A DNA stretch of 64,000 nucleotides from Tubulanus polymorphus (Eukaryota; Nemertea; Palaeonemertea; Tubulaniformes; Tubulanidae), in assembly GCF_964204645.1 (NCBI RefSeq), contig NC_134031.1, positions 17,481,307 to 17,545,306 on the forward strand. Direction: 5' to 3'. The position numbers were made by a program, and so were the translations under genes. Every line of letters begins with the position of its first letter. Positions within the stretch are counted from its first letter, which is position 1. The notes beneath the pieces are model-generated. The model saw nothing but the letters and a program-made list of their open reading frames with translations, had not been told where the DNA came from and did no database searches. Positions 14,318-27,082 of this stretch are shown here, one piece after another.

Positions 14318-16056
14318 GAAACTCTCTATGAATATATGTTGAGAAAATGCAGACTGATGCATAGAATATTACGATATTTCACATAAATCAAGGGTTTGTC
14401 GGAAATGCGCCATTTTATATCCGACACGAAATATTCTATCAGCGCTCGATAACACGGAATCAATGTTGAAGTCTGCACGGTACATTCTAATCAACAAACA
14501 AACTCCTGTGGGACAAAAATAGCGCTTTTCATATCGAAAAAAAAACTTATCAGTGTTTTCTTATTAAATACACTACCACAGTATTGCCAAAATTGGAATT
14601 AGGATTTTGACGGATATGACGTTATGTATTATGAATGGCGAAAATATTGTCTTTTTCATTATAGAGTTCTGACTATACAATTACATGCAGTATATGAATT
14701 CAGCTATTTCATTTCTCGAGTGAATTCGTAACTGTCTGACCAGAGGCAATGACTTCCTACTAATAGCAACATGGTTGAAGAAAAACCAAATTGGAATTGC
14801 GTAAACCTGATAACTTGGTTTTTTTCTTATCGGCGTTGATTAAAATATCACGGTTTGCTTTGGTTGAACAAGCTTTTCACGCTTGAGTAAATCGACTACG
14901 CAAAACACAATCGCGTTAGGTTTTCCGTTGCGTAGTTTCGCCACAACAACAGGTGCTACGCCATAAGGCGGAAAAATTTCGGCGTAAACGAATTGGTTAA
15001 CAGATTTAGACGTTCAACTGATCATCTTTTTTTAAGTCCATTCCGTTCTAAATAAACTGCAACATTTCAACTGTACGTATATGCATTATGTCGCTGAGTA
15101 CTTGTTCATTATTTGGTTGGCCTTTTAACAATGCATCAGTCCGTATCATAATCTCTCTCTTGAAGAATACGGAACTTCATTAAGCCGACGGTTATTGGAA
15201 ATACACGATCAAAATAACCAGGTTATTGCTGGCACCGCCTACTACTATTCAGAAATATGATATTCAGAATGCCGACAACATCAACTGATTTGATCATGTA
15301 GAACGTATTTTATTACGAATCGTGATTATTTCTTTACGAGAGACTCCATGGCTGTTACGGTGCTGATTTAACGCGTCAGTTGAAACGATTAATGCCCGGT
15401 TATCATCGTCCATCCCCCGGTCAAACCGACGATTAACGCCGATCGACAAGATCATAAAATTCAACATTCTTTATTCGCCTTCGTTGGCAGAAGTCCATCG
15501 TGATTCAGAACAACCGCTACCGGGCTTAATTCACTATCGATATCTTTATTTTTGCGTTAACTCCACAACCCTGAGATACAACTATGAATGGATCATATTT
15601 CAAAAGAATGCGCGAGATGAAATATATTGTGGCAAAAAATCAAGCCACAAAATAGAATATCCAATAAATGCTAAGGGTTTTATTACCAGAACAATGGCTA
15701 AATGAAAAATGATCTTGCGCATGTAACAACTAAACTTCGGAATTAAACTATATTATATAAAATCAATCACGCATTCATTTTTCAAATTAAAAACATGTGA
15801 AACTATTTTCGTTTCTGTGTAAACCTGATATCATTCAAACAGAATGTGCTGAATTAATTAATCATCGAAGTTGATTCTACGTGATATTAACTTTAATGAT
15901 ATAATGAATCTAGAAATGGGAATGGTACACGTAAAAACAGATGCAAATGTATAGAAATATAAACGAGTTTGCGACGGGGAATCATTAAACTTTTCAAGTC
16001 TTTTTTTTTCAGATGAAAAGGCTTTGTTAGAAACAAATAGTCATTATTCACTTACC
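14318..16056. other. No gene seen
   Basis: AT-rich DNA without a reading frame that looks coding. The 73-codon plus-strand frame at 15484-15705 has no family resemblance or paired splice signals. Confidence 0.5.
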
Positions 16057-16345
16057 GGTTATGAGGGTGTCGTTAAAGTTTCGCCAACTGGTTTTAGTTG
16101 TTTCGCTTTTGTAAAAATCCGAAATCGGATATTTCTCTGTAACTTGTATCGGCGGAGTTGACAAATCAGATGTTGTAAGTTGTTGTGATGTTGTTCGGTG
16201 CTTTCAATGCGTTTGATGAGTGAGTGAATGCGTGGTGTATGACTGATGGTGATGCGAGTTGGTTCGATAAGTCCGCGTGAAACCAGCCATTCGCTTCTAA
16301 CTATTAGTGAGAGAGATAGAGAGTCAACGCGCAACAACTCCTGAT
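16057..16345 (-). other. Candidate non-coding first exon (5' UTR) on the minus strand
   Basis: Read on the minus strand, this block is less AT-rich than its flanks. It has UTR-like CT/CA composition and ends at a strong donor, CCG|GTAAGTG, at the 16056/16057 junction. It contains only short frames, among them a 22-codon upstream-type frame starting ATGGCTGGT. It could be the leader exon of a gene whose coding part lies at or beyond the left edge of the window (see the acceptor at 150). No promoter motif is certain, and the 5' limit is a guess. Chance is a real alternative. Confidence 0.25.
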
Positions 16346-16470
16346 ATTGAATTATTAACTTTTTACTTTTATTTGAAGAAACCTGTAGGCGCGTGTTCTA
16401 ACTTATCATTAATGATCAAATTCTGTCCGTATAACGTAGGATAACTTGTAGGCGGGGAACATACGTTTAT

Positions 16471-16494
16471 TCTCTCTCTATATATATATATATA
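16471..16494. repeat. (TC)n(TA)n microsatellite
   Basis: A short CT run passes into an AT run. Directly read. Confidence 0.9.
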
Positions 16495-16499
16495 AGTAA

Positions 16500-19400
16500 T
16501 AGACCAATTTCTTCTGTCATCGTCTTAATGTTTCTATTCGCCGTATATATATATGCCTTGGCTAATTTAACGCGTGAGACATAAAAGAGACGATCATATG
16601 AATTCTCCGTGAAAATGCGTTCGACGTAAATTTACAACGATAAACGGATATAAAAGATAAAACATTTCATACACGTTTTAAAACATCAAATGGTTTTCGC
16701 TGATGATTCTCTTTGTTCGTTCTATTCATGATGTGTTTGATTATTTGGTCTATAACGCGGCTGCCAAAAAGATGAAATATATACGAAAACGATTCGTTGA
16801 AAATCTACCGAAACGTTAACTGACGAAATTAACAACGGCGGAAGAGAATTTAGTAATCGGCTCATGTAATCAAGGTTCAACGAAAGGCCAATACTTAACG
16901 ACATTATAGCCTTATGTCCTTGATACGGTAAGAATTAAACATTTTAAGCCAATGCCGAAATTAGATATCTACGTATCGTGCGCCCGATAGGAACAAGCTT
17001 TTAACCATCAATGAACGCAATAGAAAATAAACAATAAACTTTTCTGTCTCGGCATGGTGTTATTTTTACCAGTGTCCTTTTTGTAGAATGAACCGGAAAA
17101 TCTAACTCATCCACAGGGCCTGCCAGATGCTGGGACCTTACTCAGCCCAAAGCCAACAAGCCAATGAGCTTCGCACCTGTCCTTCAGACTAGCCTTTATT
17201 CTTTACATTTATAAGACGCGGAGAAGTCGATTTTGGCAAAGTAAAAAATCATGTTTTCTACGTACATCATCTATCGATATACGCTTATTGAACGTTATAA
17301 TAATTTAGAATATATCCGTATATCATTTCAGGAAATCGATTTCGGATCTCTGCTGGTTTGAAGAAACGATCAATAGACGATTTCTAATGAAATCGCCGAG
17401 GTCAATGTGAACTGACACTCGTCGGCGAAACATATTGCTTCGATTTATTTACTTTTGCCGAAATTTGACAGCGAACGGCAAGTGAACGCTATACCGGCGA
17501 TGAGTCTGAGTGTCATCCATAAATAATGTCCGGTTTTGTAATTATACGCGCACAACTAACGAACAAATGGCGCATACGTTGATGGCATTCCATCGTTACG
17601 CTTGCCGGAAATAATATTCCGACGTGATTTCGTGTTGGCGTCCGTATCTTAGTGATCCTTTATTTACCGATACGCGAATGACTATCTGTGATAGAACCAT
17701 TGTATTCGGACGCGGTTTTTGTTGCTCCGTTGATATTTTCCTTGCATATTTTTCACCATATACGGCCGTTAACATCCATCATTCACGACGTGGTTCGGTG
17801 ACGCATCTCCTATAGGAGTATTAATTGTGCAGATGAGTTTCCTTTCACAGTTGATTTGTTGAAGTACTGCTCAATAAGTTGCGTTACTGGGGAGCAGTAG
17901 CACAAAACTTTAGCATCAACATAAATCAGACATTGGTTCATCACCTGAGACCATCGGTTGATAATGGGGGGGGGGGCAAGGCACCAGTCACCCCATGGGC
18001 AATGAATTAAACACCAATCCTTGATGTACCGTCATTTTTAGAATTACGATATATGCACAAACCATATGATTTATCACACGGTCGAGATAATAAAACAATC
18101 CACAAAACAATAAACTGGTGCGATGCCATGTCCTGTAACGGACATTTTGGTCGCTTAATCGGTCAGAAGAGCTTTCCGTTATGTCGTATAATACGGGTTT
18201 ACGATAATAGATAACATAATCTAGGTATGAAATCCCTCGGTTATTGCTACTAAATGAATCAATAATGTGACCATTTCCATTAACTTTCTGGTTTATTTAA
18301 AATGTGTAATAACAGTAATAAGTTTTTTCACGAAATATATACCGTAAACATACTACATTTTTTACCCGAAATACTCCGTAAAAAAAACTTACGAATGTCT
18401 CGTATCATGTGAGGTGAAAAACAATGTGTCAAACCTTTCAGGTCTGCGCTAATTGAGCGTTTCAGATCACATTAGCTCTACCCGGCAATCAGGTATGGTA
18501 TTCATACTTACCTAGGACTAATTCAATAAATTCGCGTTGACTTTCGGCTTCGTCGAGAAATTCACTGCAAATTCAATTTTCTACCGTATATAAGTGTAAA
18601 CCATTACTTTAATCTTAATTCTAAAATCGAGAATATTTTCCAAACTGAAACAACAGTTCGATTGAATGGATATAAAATTCCATCGTACCGGGGGCACCAG
18701 GAGCGCATCCGGAACCATTATCAACTGTATTCCGGATTTTAGAAGGGCACTTCATAGCACAGGGCATCTTTTCACGGCTACTGCCTATCTAACAGATCCC
18801 CGTGTAGCATTATATAAGGCCCCCCTACACAAATATCGCCTGGACTGTTATTCGTTAAGGTAGAAATCATTTTTAAAATCATCTATTGATAGAATATGCC
18901 AGAAAATACATTTTCTGGGGGAAGGGCATTATTTTTATTCACCACTGTATTCCGGAATACGGTCTGGGTACCGCGCCTATGCGTACTTGAGTTATTCATC
19001 TTAACCGAACAAAATGACATTTAACTTAGCGCGTGTATTCTCCACAGGTTCATTATATTCGCTTTAATTGATCGAAAGGACAATTCTAGAGGGAAACAAA
19101 TGATAAAACGGCACTTAAAGATGACTAGCGGTTTGAAATGGGAAACGCAGCGCCAAGAGAGATAGGGAAATAGAGGAAGCTGTTGATTAAAGATCCGAAC
19201 GGAGAACTCATAAAAGTGTTAAATACATCGCTGAAAGTGAGTTCACTGCGGCAATTAACAGATAATTTCCTTCTTATGAGTCGAGAGACAACTTCATCGA
19301 ATCGACCAGATGCTTTCGAGGAAGATTTCTAAGGCGCTCTCGTTAGATGCGCCGCGGTGAAATTTCTCCACTTTGAACTTGGAAAAAAAAAATAAAACAT

Positions 19401-22400
19401 CTCCATACTTCAAAGTTGATTTAAACATTTCTGCGATAACAGCCGAGTTGATTGAGGACGTTTCGAACCTTCAATCTGTGATCACGGTGATCACACAGAG
19501 TGATCGCGTCGTGTATTCAACTCATTTTATCTAGTGACCCGAAATAAAGAAAAAACGATTAAAAAGTTTTCGAGGGTGAGAGGAGATGATTGTAACGACT
19601 TATGTCTGAAATATATAGAGAAAAGGTTGACTACCCCTTTGTCCGGGACATTTTTAGTCTTGCTTGGTTTGTCCTAAATATTATCTAAATCACTTCTTTA
19701 CAAGCGGCGAATGTACAAAATTGGCAATAAGATCTTCAACAATCCTATGATATATTTTTTTTTTTCCAAATTTCGAAGTCTGTTTAATTAGGCAGACAAC
19801 AAAAATTAACCCCAATCAGTCGCTTGCCGGTTCAGAGATTGTTTGAATGAACCAGAACCGAAATTATGTACTTCGATTTAAACAATTCTTTTCGTTCCCG
19901 GCAGGACGAAAGTGGTGGGTTTGTAAGAGAAACATAACCAATAGAATCAAATACATAAACAGGGACAAGATCAAAAGATTGGATGTTGAATATAACAATA
20001 GACCCCAACTCAGTTTTTTTCTCGTCTTGTGAGCAACAGATTAAAAAATGGACCGAATCAGAAAAATTTACGGAGTGAACACGTAAAAAACATCATCATT
20101 TACAAGAAGTGTTTAACAACAGAAGATCGCTCGCTCGCTCGCTCGTATCAGTCATCGTTTTACGCGACGTTCGCCGAAGATAGCCGATCAGTCATTGTTA
20201 CACGGAGAAAGTCTGAGTGTCTCGGGCTGATAACGAAAGTAATTTCTCGTCGAATCATCGAACCGAACAGATGCAGTATCGTCGAATCGAGTCAAAGGAC
20301 ACGGCACGCATAGTCCCCGGATAGTCGTTCATCTCTTAGAGCAGTTCCATGATGATAAGTATCGAAGACGTGTCGACACTGAATGGATGTACTCCCGACA
20401 CGAGTGGTTGATATTGGCGATCGAACCACTCGACCTAGTACTCACTCAATCTGTAATCAACTCTCGTTCTCTGATTTCCCGGATAGTTTCCCGTCTCGTT
20501 ATTTTGTCCGGCTCTTTTTGTATGCCCGTTTTCCTAGGTACCTTTTCATCAATGAAGTTGGCGAGTGGCATGCTGACTTGGAAAGTCGATGTACACAAAC
20601 TCTCTAGTTCTTATCCGTTAATGCTTCTATTATGCAATGATTATGTTTCATTTTATCAATAATTCAACAATGGACTAAAAAATTCAACGGCAATATCCGT
20701 AGATTGACTTCCATGATTTAAGCCTGCTAAACGCCATCAGCGCATAATAGAATGACATAAAACAACGCCGTCGTAATTTATTTGCGCGCAATATCGCATT
20801 TTTAAGCGGCGGAGTTGAGTCGGCATGCGGTTGCTTTTAACGAACCTTGCCGGTACGATTTTCAGTGTCGCTACCGCTGATATTTATTTTCCTAGTGAGC
20901 AATAACCCGTAAGATAATTCGCGCCCCCTGCTGGCAACTTCATTAACTCCATCGTGTTTCTGCAAATATATTTTGTTGCGTGTAACAGGTTAGCCGGTAC
21001 GGAACAGAATCAGTCAAATCCACGAATCTCTAGCTTTCCATGTGATATTTCAATGAATATCCGCCCCGTAGCTCTAAAAGAATAAGCGCAACTCCCATCG
21101 ATCAATTGGTTTTTAAATTATGAATATTTTGACCATAGTTGATACCGTTATTCCGCTGTCGTCTGACAAGATAGATGAGTCGCATTCATATTGGCAAAAG
21201 ATAAATATCTATTAGACGACGACGATGCTGGATGTTGGTTGTCAGGTGTGATTATTGCGGTATCATTTCCGGCGAGCACTTAATAAAAATTTGACACAGT
21301 CAACTGCCGCGGAAACTATCAATATTTTACCACAAAGTCTTACGCTAATCATCACCATCGGTCTTTCCAAAACAAGGTGAAAAGTTCAAGCGAGAAAAAC
21401 TTTGATAATTTCGCACGAAAGAATGTCCGACCATTTTTGGCTATAAAACGTCATTGTAATAGATCTTATTTTCACACGAGGAGAAATGTATCAAAATGAA
21501 TCAGATTCCGGCTTGATTTCGATTTACTATTCTATCAACGATCGAATATGAAGATAATAGAAATCAATCGAGCACATGTTTTAGGCAAATACCTTAGTTT
21601 AATAAAGTGAGACTTTTCAAGAATCTGTTTACTAAACAGAAAATAAATAAATAGATAAATGGGGTTAAATTGCAATTAGCTGACATCGGAAAACATTCTC
21701 CCATCAGGACTTTTCAAAAGTCGGCTTACGGAAATGTTCCTATCGTTCCGAATGTATTCCAGGGGCGGAAAAAGTTGAAGGATTCAGTTCGCCTTGGTAC
21801 CAGTCAGTGTTGTCTTCGCGTCGCCTTGATTATCAGCATTTCAGTTTCTGTTATGATATAATAGTAACCGCGCCTTCGTTATCACATATAACAGGCAAAT
21901 ACAATATGATTGCCTGTAGCCGTACGCTGCAGCCGTTTATGCCCTTAATCTTGAAATGAAAACCCACAGAACCGGTATCAAATACGACGGTTTTCTTTGT
22001 TCACTCTTATCGATGACCGGTTTTTGCGATGTTGACGTCCATCGCAACGTCAATTTCCAAGTTTCGTGTAGCGAAAAGGGATTTCCTCCCGGGAATAAAC
22101 ATGCTCGATAACATTACCGAAGCTATAAAAACGCAGTCGTCTGGACAGTGTTCCTCCATAGCGCAATTTTCTCCGAAGCAGATTTTGAGCCAACGATGGC
22201 TGCAAACGCGCAACGTCGAAGCTTGTAGTTATTATCGAAGGTCGAGAACAATATTTATTATACCCAGTGGAACCGCGTTACAACGAACTTCATGGGACAA
22301 GTAAATCTGTTAAAGGGTCCCTACAGATCAGTCATTCCTGGATATAAGGAGTTTTAAAGGAGAAAATTTATAATTTCGAGGAAGTGTCTGCATCAGTTTC

Positions 22401-22500
22401 ATATCCCAATTACTGTAGCCTCAATCGAAACTGTTTATTTCGGTAAACTATTAATTCCACGGCTTTTTGTAAGCAAATTTACATCCTGTACACTACGTAC
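16500..22500. other. Gene-poor stretch with simple repeats
   Basis: No gene can be supported. It includes a G11 run at 17966-17976, a (GCTC)n run at 20127-20145, and several frames of 60-94 codons at 20.0-20.7 and 22.0-22.3 kb in less AT-rich DNA. Those frames overlap one another in different phases and resemble nothing known. The 20.0-22.3 kb blocks could be UTR or regulatory DNA. Confidence 0.45.
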
Positions 22501-22512
22501 AAAAATCGGTTT

Positions 22513-22720
22513 TTCAATTCGGTAACCGCCTAATTGGGTAAAAACTCGAGGTCCTAACCGAATCGATACAGGCGTAGCTTAATGTACTACAAACATTTCT
22601 AATTGCCTTTTTCTCAAAATTGAAGGAGTTTTGGGCATTTTGCTCATATTAAAGAGTTTCAAGCACCTTTAAGCATTTTCCATTTAGGAATCAATGAGTT
22701 GAAGGTCCCCAATAGTTCGT
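22513..22720 (+). repeat. Interspersed repeat family C, copy 1
   Basis: Contains GGTAACCGCCTAATTGGGT followed by TTGCCTTTTTCTCAAAATTGAAGGAGTTT and a run resembling GAGTTTCAAGCACCTTTAA. The same modules appear in reverse orientation at 33432-33672, and part of them at 23300-23431. Confidence 0.65.
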
Positions 22721-23107
22721 AATAATTTGGGATAAGGTTCTAGGCCTGTAATAACCGATAAATGGTTACAACAGAGGTCATTATAAACGGGGTTCCTACT
22801 ATGTTACTTATTCACCGAAGAATTTTGTCGATGCATTCAGCGACGACCAGGGTAATGAGTATATTGAAATTCACCCATAGACAAGCATATTTTACTACAC
22901 GGGTCCTTCCCGTAAATTAAAGAAACTCAGTCGTGTATTGTTCATCTACATTTAGAAAATACACGTTCACCTCACAGCCTATTCCACAACTCCTAGCGGT
23001 CAAAACTTATTTCTTTTCAATTATCTGAACTCATAAAGCACGACCAATAAGCAAATCAGAGACACAAGAGAAGAGACGAAGTAATTATATTCTATATACA
23101 CTAAAAT

Positions 23108-23113
23108 TTTATT
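23108..23113 (-). terminator. IMP4 polyadenylation signal
   Basis: AATAAA on the minus strand, 9 bases past the IMP4 stop codon. This implies a very short 3' UTR if it is the signal used. Confidence 0.6.
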
Positions 23114-23121
23114 TGTGAGCC

Positions 23122-25974
23122 TTATCCATCACTGAGGAAAAACTGTTTTTTAGCAGTGTTCATATACGGCCTGTAAACCCATTCGACATCAGCTGTCTCC
23201 GCATTCTCCAACGTACCTTGTTTAATTTCATACACTGAAACAAAGAAAATATGTATTTCAATTCATGTACGTATGATTCTGAGGAATTAATGAGAATATC
23301 TTAATGGGTTCTTATGACTCCTTGATTCGTTAGAAACTCCTTAACAAATGCTTTTAAAGGTGCTTGAAACTCCATTAATTTGAGCAAAATGCCCGAAACT
23401 CCATTTAAAACTCCTTCACTCGTGAGAAATCTACTTACATTTCAATTCGAATCTTGGTCCGACTTCGGTAAGCTCAATTTCTTTATGATCGACTTTCTTG
23501 TAAATATGATGTCTGCAAATGGAAAATGATTCACATGTCAAATAACTCAAAAATTTTATGAAGGAAATATTTTCAGGGGGGCCACTTGACTATTCCCTGA
23601 CCTGCACGTTACTTTCCCTGACTCGATCTGCTAAGAATCCAATCAATTAACACTGTTTGATTTTACACGCGAGCTCGCAACAAATTTCTCTGACTTTTCC
23701 CGGGTTTTTAGCTTTTTTTTAACAAAATTTCCTGACTATTCCTAACTTTTTTAAAGAAAAGAAACTTCCCTGACTATTCCCTGATTTCCAGGTAAGAAGC
23801 AACCCTGAAAGATTATAAATGTATGGTACCTAAATGAAATTTGATCCCCTTCATTCGCGAAAGTGATCACTCTCTTGCTTTCATCTTTCGGCACCGGGAA
23901 GAGATACTTCAGGATGTTCATCACACGCTCGCCGAGTCGCGATTTGAAATTGTGGAATATTAAATGCGGATACGCTTCGGACATCGTGCCACTATCGGGT
24001 ATATCGTGTCGCATGATCGTGTTCGACATTGTAAAATGCGCTGTAGGTCCGTACGGCAAATGACAAACAATGAGGCCATCTACAAACATAAACAAGATTG
24101 ATTATTGAAAATGATCATTATTACAAAATCATGATATCTTCATATTTTTAACTATTTTTTACATGCCAAATAAAATAATCACAGGGCTAAAAAAATCTAC
24201 CTTGCATATTGCTTTTTTAAAATCATGATCTCAAACTCAGGAGTTATAGAAATAAACTGATACAAATTGTGTTGGAGTTAACAGTATGACCTGGCCGACT
24301 ACAAGAAACAAGGTATCATTTTTTAGCCTTTACTGGGTTTTTAAAATACAGTAAAAAGTACTAAATACGGTAAATTCCATAATAACGCCACGGTTGGAGG
24401 TCCAATGAAAAACAAGGCATCAAAACGAATTTGGCGTCGTAAAGAACAGTATCTTCATTGAATATCAAGATTGAGCAAATTTGTGTTCTCAGAAGAAAAT
24501 GTTGGCGTTAACAGAGCAGTGGCATTAAAATGGATGACATTATAACAAACTTTGACTGTATTAAGTATTACTCGTCCTTAACGGTCGGAGAAGAATTGAT
24601 AAAATTACCCGGTTGCCCTCTGTGCTCGTGGAGTAATATCAGATCAGTGACTTCGTTCGCACGGCACGCATCCATCAGTTGTTTCATCTCGTAGTTACCA
24701 CGATTTATCCGCTGAGAATTCGGGAATATGAGTCTCATTTCCTGAAAAAAAAAACACGAATAATCAGTGGTTACTTTTATTTTACAAGCTCTTACGTCGA
24801 CTATTCCCTGACATGCACGCAGATAATTAGATTGTGAGTCAGAGCAAATAGTTTGGGGAGTTTTCCCTAACTAGATCTACTTAGCATACAATCAATTAAC
24901 ACTCCCCAAACTATTTGCTCTTACGCATGATCTAATCATCTCAAAATATTTCCCCGACTTTTCCCTAGCTCTTTTCCCCCAAATTCCATGACTATTCCCT
25001 GCTTTTTTTTTTAAAGAATGAAAATTCCCAGACTTTTTCCTGATTTCCTGGAAAATTGCCACCCTGATAAGGATGTGATGATTCCATAATTTCAACTCAC
25101 AGTGAAATGAAACCCGCTGAACAATAACATACCTTTGCAAACATTTTCAGGCGGGAACTCGGATCTCGAGATGTAGTGACTACAATTTTCGGGTCAGTTA
25201 CCCCGGCCCATCGGTACTCATCATCGATGTGCGTCGTCAAACCTGCAGAATGTAGAGCGAATCAAGCTTCAAAAATGATTATGTGAGGGCTCAGGAATAT
25301 TCGTCTAGTAAAATAAAGTTTAGTTAATTTTTGTAAAGACAGTATAAATTGAAAGAATTGTACATACCATCAGCCCCTTCATCATCCCAATTCAACGTTT
25401 TCTCCAACGCGACGGCATCCGAAGCTAAATCTGTCGGTAGCTGTTTATTTTCTGTTTAAAAACAAATAAACTGATTATTTTCCAGACCAACAAGAAAGAC
25501 AATACAGGATATAGTTTGACAGTGTTGTGTCACGATAAGGTATACCTTTACTTCTGGGAAATTATGAGCATCAAGTTAACTGATAAGGGTATTACTTGGT
25601 CCAGGACATTGAAAATTGTAGTTTGAAATATTATTTAGAATTTTCGAATACTTGAATTGAATAACTAACCATCTATAGCATTTTTTAATTTTTGCTTTTT
25701 CTCTGCTATCGTGCGATCCCGGTCTTCTATAGACTTCCTATAAATATATTCCCTTCGAAGTCGAGCTTGTCGGCGCAACTAAAATGAAATGAGCGAGTTT
25801 CACCAGTAAATACAGCTTAATCATTGAAAAATTCAGAAAGATTCAATAAACTATATTTGACTTTGGAGCGTCTGAACCCGGAAGTAAATCAATTCTCGGT
25901 TTTAACGGTTAGAAAATGAACATGAAAATTACTAAATATAGTTTTGAGAATAGAGTACGTAAAGTTGTTACCAT
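23122..25974 (-). CDS. IMP4: U3 small nucleolar ribonucleoprotein IMP4 (Brix-domain)
   Basis: IMP4 sits with IMP3 and MPP10 in the U3 snoRNP and helps U3 pair with pre-18S rRNA in the nucleolus. Coding exons in gene order: 25974-25972, 25778-25670, 25451-25368, 25242-25133, 24741-24609, 24079-23830, 23512-23439, 23234-23122. All have AG/GT borders and matching phases. The product is 291 residues, the length remembered for human IMP4. Visible landmarks: LRRQARLRREYIYRK at the start; DDEYRWAGV, then TTSRDPSSRL (88-97) opening the Brix domain; HEHRG; HLPYGPTAHF (153-162); MRHDIPD (169-175); FPVPKDESKRVITFAN; GPRFELK; and the tail TADVEW...FFLSDG. Exon 1 codes only the initiator Met, placed by inference: it gives the right length, the phase fits, and its donor is ATG|GTAACA. 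The gene is head to head with ELYS. Its introns hold repeats of three families. Confidence 0.95.
23300..23431 (-). repeat. Interspersed repeat family C, copy 2 (partial)
   Basis: Lies in the last IMP4 introns. It carries TGCTTGAAACTCC, TTTGAGCAAAATGC and AAACTCCTTCA in the same order as the copy at 33432-33672, but lacks the GGTAACCGCC part. Confidence 0.6.
23574..23808 (-). repeat. Interspersed repeat family A, copy in an IMP4 intron
   Basis: Runs from CAGGGGGGCCACTTGACTATT to a degenerate AACCCTGA. Inside are repeated TTCCCTGAC modules, AATCCAATCAATTAACACTG and a CTGATTTCC close to the end. The same module order is seen at 24789-25066 and 62239-62514. Confidence 0.7.
24190..24335 (+). repeat. 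Interspersed repeat family D, copy 1
   Basis: Shares AAATCATGATC and GACCTGGCCGACTACAAGAAACAAGGTATC-type modules with 59750-59880 and, inverted, with 42146-42330. It lies in an IMP4 intron. Confidence 0.55.
24789..25066 (-). repeat. Interspersed repeat family A, second copy in an IMP4 intron
   Basis: The module order matches the neighbouring copy (CTATTCCCTGAC, AATCAATTAACACT, TTCCCTGCTT, CTGATTTCCTGG) and it ends GCCACCCTGA. An extra internal inverted segment, AGCAAATAGTTTGGGGAGT with its partner ACTCCCCAAACTATTTGCT, is a local 19-base palindrome arm pair at about 24844-24917. Confidence 0.7.
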
Positions 25975-26378
25975 AGTTAATCTAGGAATCGGTATTATTC
26001 GATAAGTAACCGAAGAAACAGACGTAAAAAGTGTCACACGAACACATGGACGGGTATAACTCTGTGTCGTGACTCTTTCGCAAGCGCGACAGACCCGCTG
26101 TACGGACTTCGGCCCGGATTTAAACAAATGAATAACAAACGGCGGCTACAATGCGGTTTCGAATACCATCCGGATCCGATTCATTAGTTTCATAATAAAT
26201 GAAAATACAATAAATGAAATATACGCGACCCCCCCCCCCCCCCCGCGCTCGCCCGGAAAGAGATGAAGGTTATACGAGCTCAATAAGGTCTCACCAATAA
26301 TACGCTCACCGCGTGGGCTTCGTAGAAAGACCACTGCCTGTGGCCTTCCCAAATTTTAATTGACCTGTCTGATTTGGT

Positions 26379-27082
26379 CCCGTACATCCTCTATTCAGCA
26401 TTATGACCACTCTGAATCAGCATCAGTAATTACTGGGTTCGAACCCGGGACACCCCGGTACATCCTCCATTCAGCATCAGGGCCACTCTGAATCGGTATC
26501 AGTAATTACTGGGTTCGAACCCGGGACATCCCCGTACATCCTCTATTCAGCATCAGTAACGCTCTGAATCACTTATCAGTCATTACTTTTGTTAAGATAT
26601 CAACATTTTACCGTACGGTGCTGCCTCTATGCTCATCGTTAGCGGGATTTTTATACACTAACGTTAGTCAACTCTGGCAAGCTAAGGTCACGGAGTGTAA
26701 CGGCGCATAACATAACTGGACAGCACGTCGATTGCCAGAGTTGACTTTAGTTAGTGTATGAAAATCCCGCTAACGATGAGCATAGCGGCAGCACTGTACG
26801 GTCGGGACACCCCTGTACATCCTTTATTCAGCATCAGGACAACTCTGAATCAGTATCAGTAATTACTGGGTTTGAACCCGGGACACCCCTGTACATCCTC
26901 TATTCAGTATCAGTACCACTCTGAACCAGCATTATTGATTACTGTGTTCGAACCTGGGACACCCCTGTTCATCCTTTATCCATCAGGACCCTGAATCACA
27001 GTACACCCCGTACATCCTCTATTCAGCATCAGGACCACTCTGAATCAGTATCATTAATTACTGGGTTTGAACCCGGGACAAG
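26379..27082. repeat. 76-bp minisatellite, about seven units, split by an inverted repeat
   Basis: The units start near 26381, 26457, 26533, 26811, 26887, 26963 (shortened) and 27005. A unit runs CCCGTACATCCTCTATTCAG, then CATCAGGACCACTCTGAATCAG, a CAGTAATTACTG palindrome, and GGGTTCGAACCCGGGACA. The exact 76-base step is seen between the first three units. The GGTTCGAACC core equals a tRNA B-box but is also a self-palindrome. No A-box or cloverleaf is present, so these are not called tRNA genes. Confidence 0.85.
26610..26802. mobile_element. 193-bp fold-back element (MITE-like) in the minisatellite
   Basis: Two arms of about 71 bases, 26610-26680 and 26732-26802, are near-perfect reverse complements. 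They begin ACCGTACGGTGCTGCC and end at CAACTCTGGCAA, around a spacer of about 50 bases. It interrupts the third minisatellite unit. It has no coding capacity, so any movement would need an enzyme supplied elsewhere. Confidence 0.85.

Noticed and set aside
25909-26127. 72-codon minus-strand frame over IMP4 exon 1
   Set aside because: Reads through the exon 1 donor. Only its internal ATG at 25974 is used in the IMP4 model.
26434-27078. GGTTCGAACCC cores that look like tRNA B-boxes
   Set aside because: No A-box at the usual distance and no cloverleaf. The cores belong to a 76-base tandem repeat and are self-palindromic, so no tRNA or SINE call is made.
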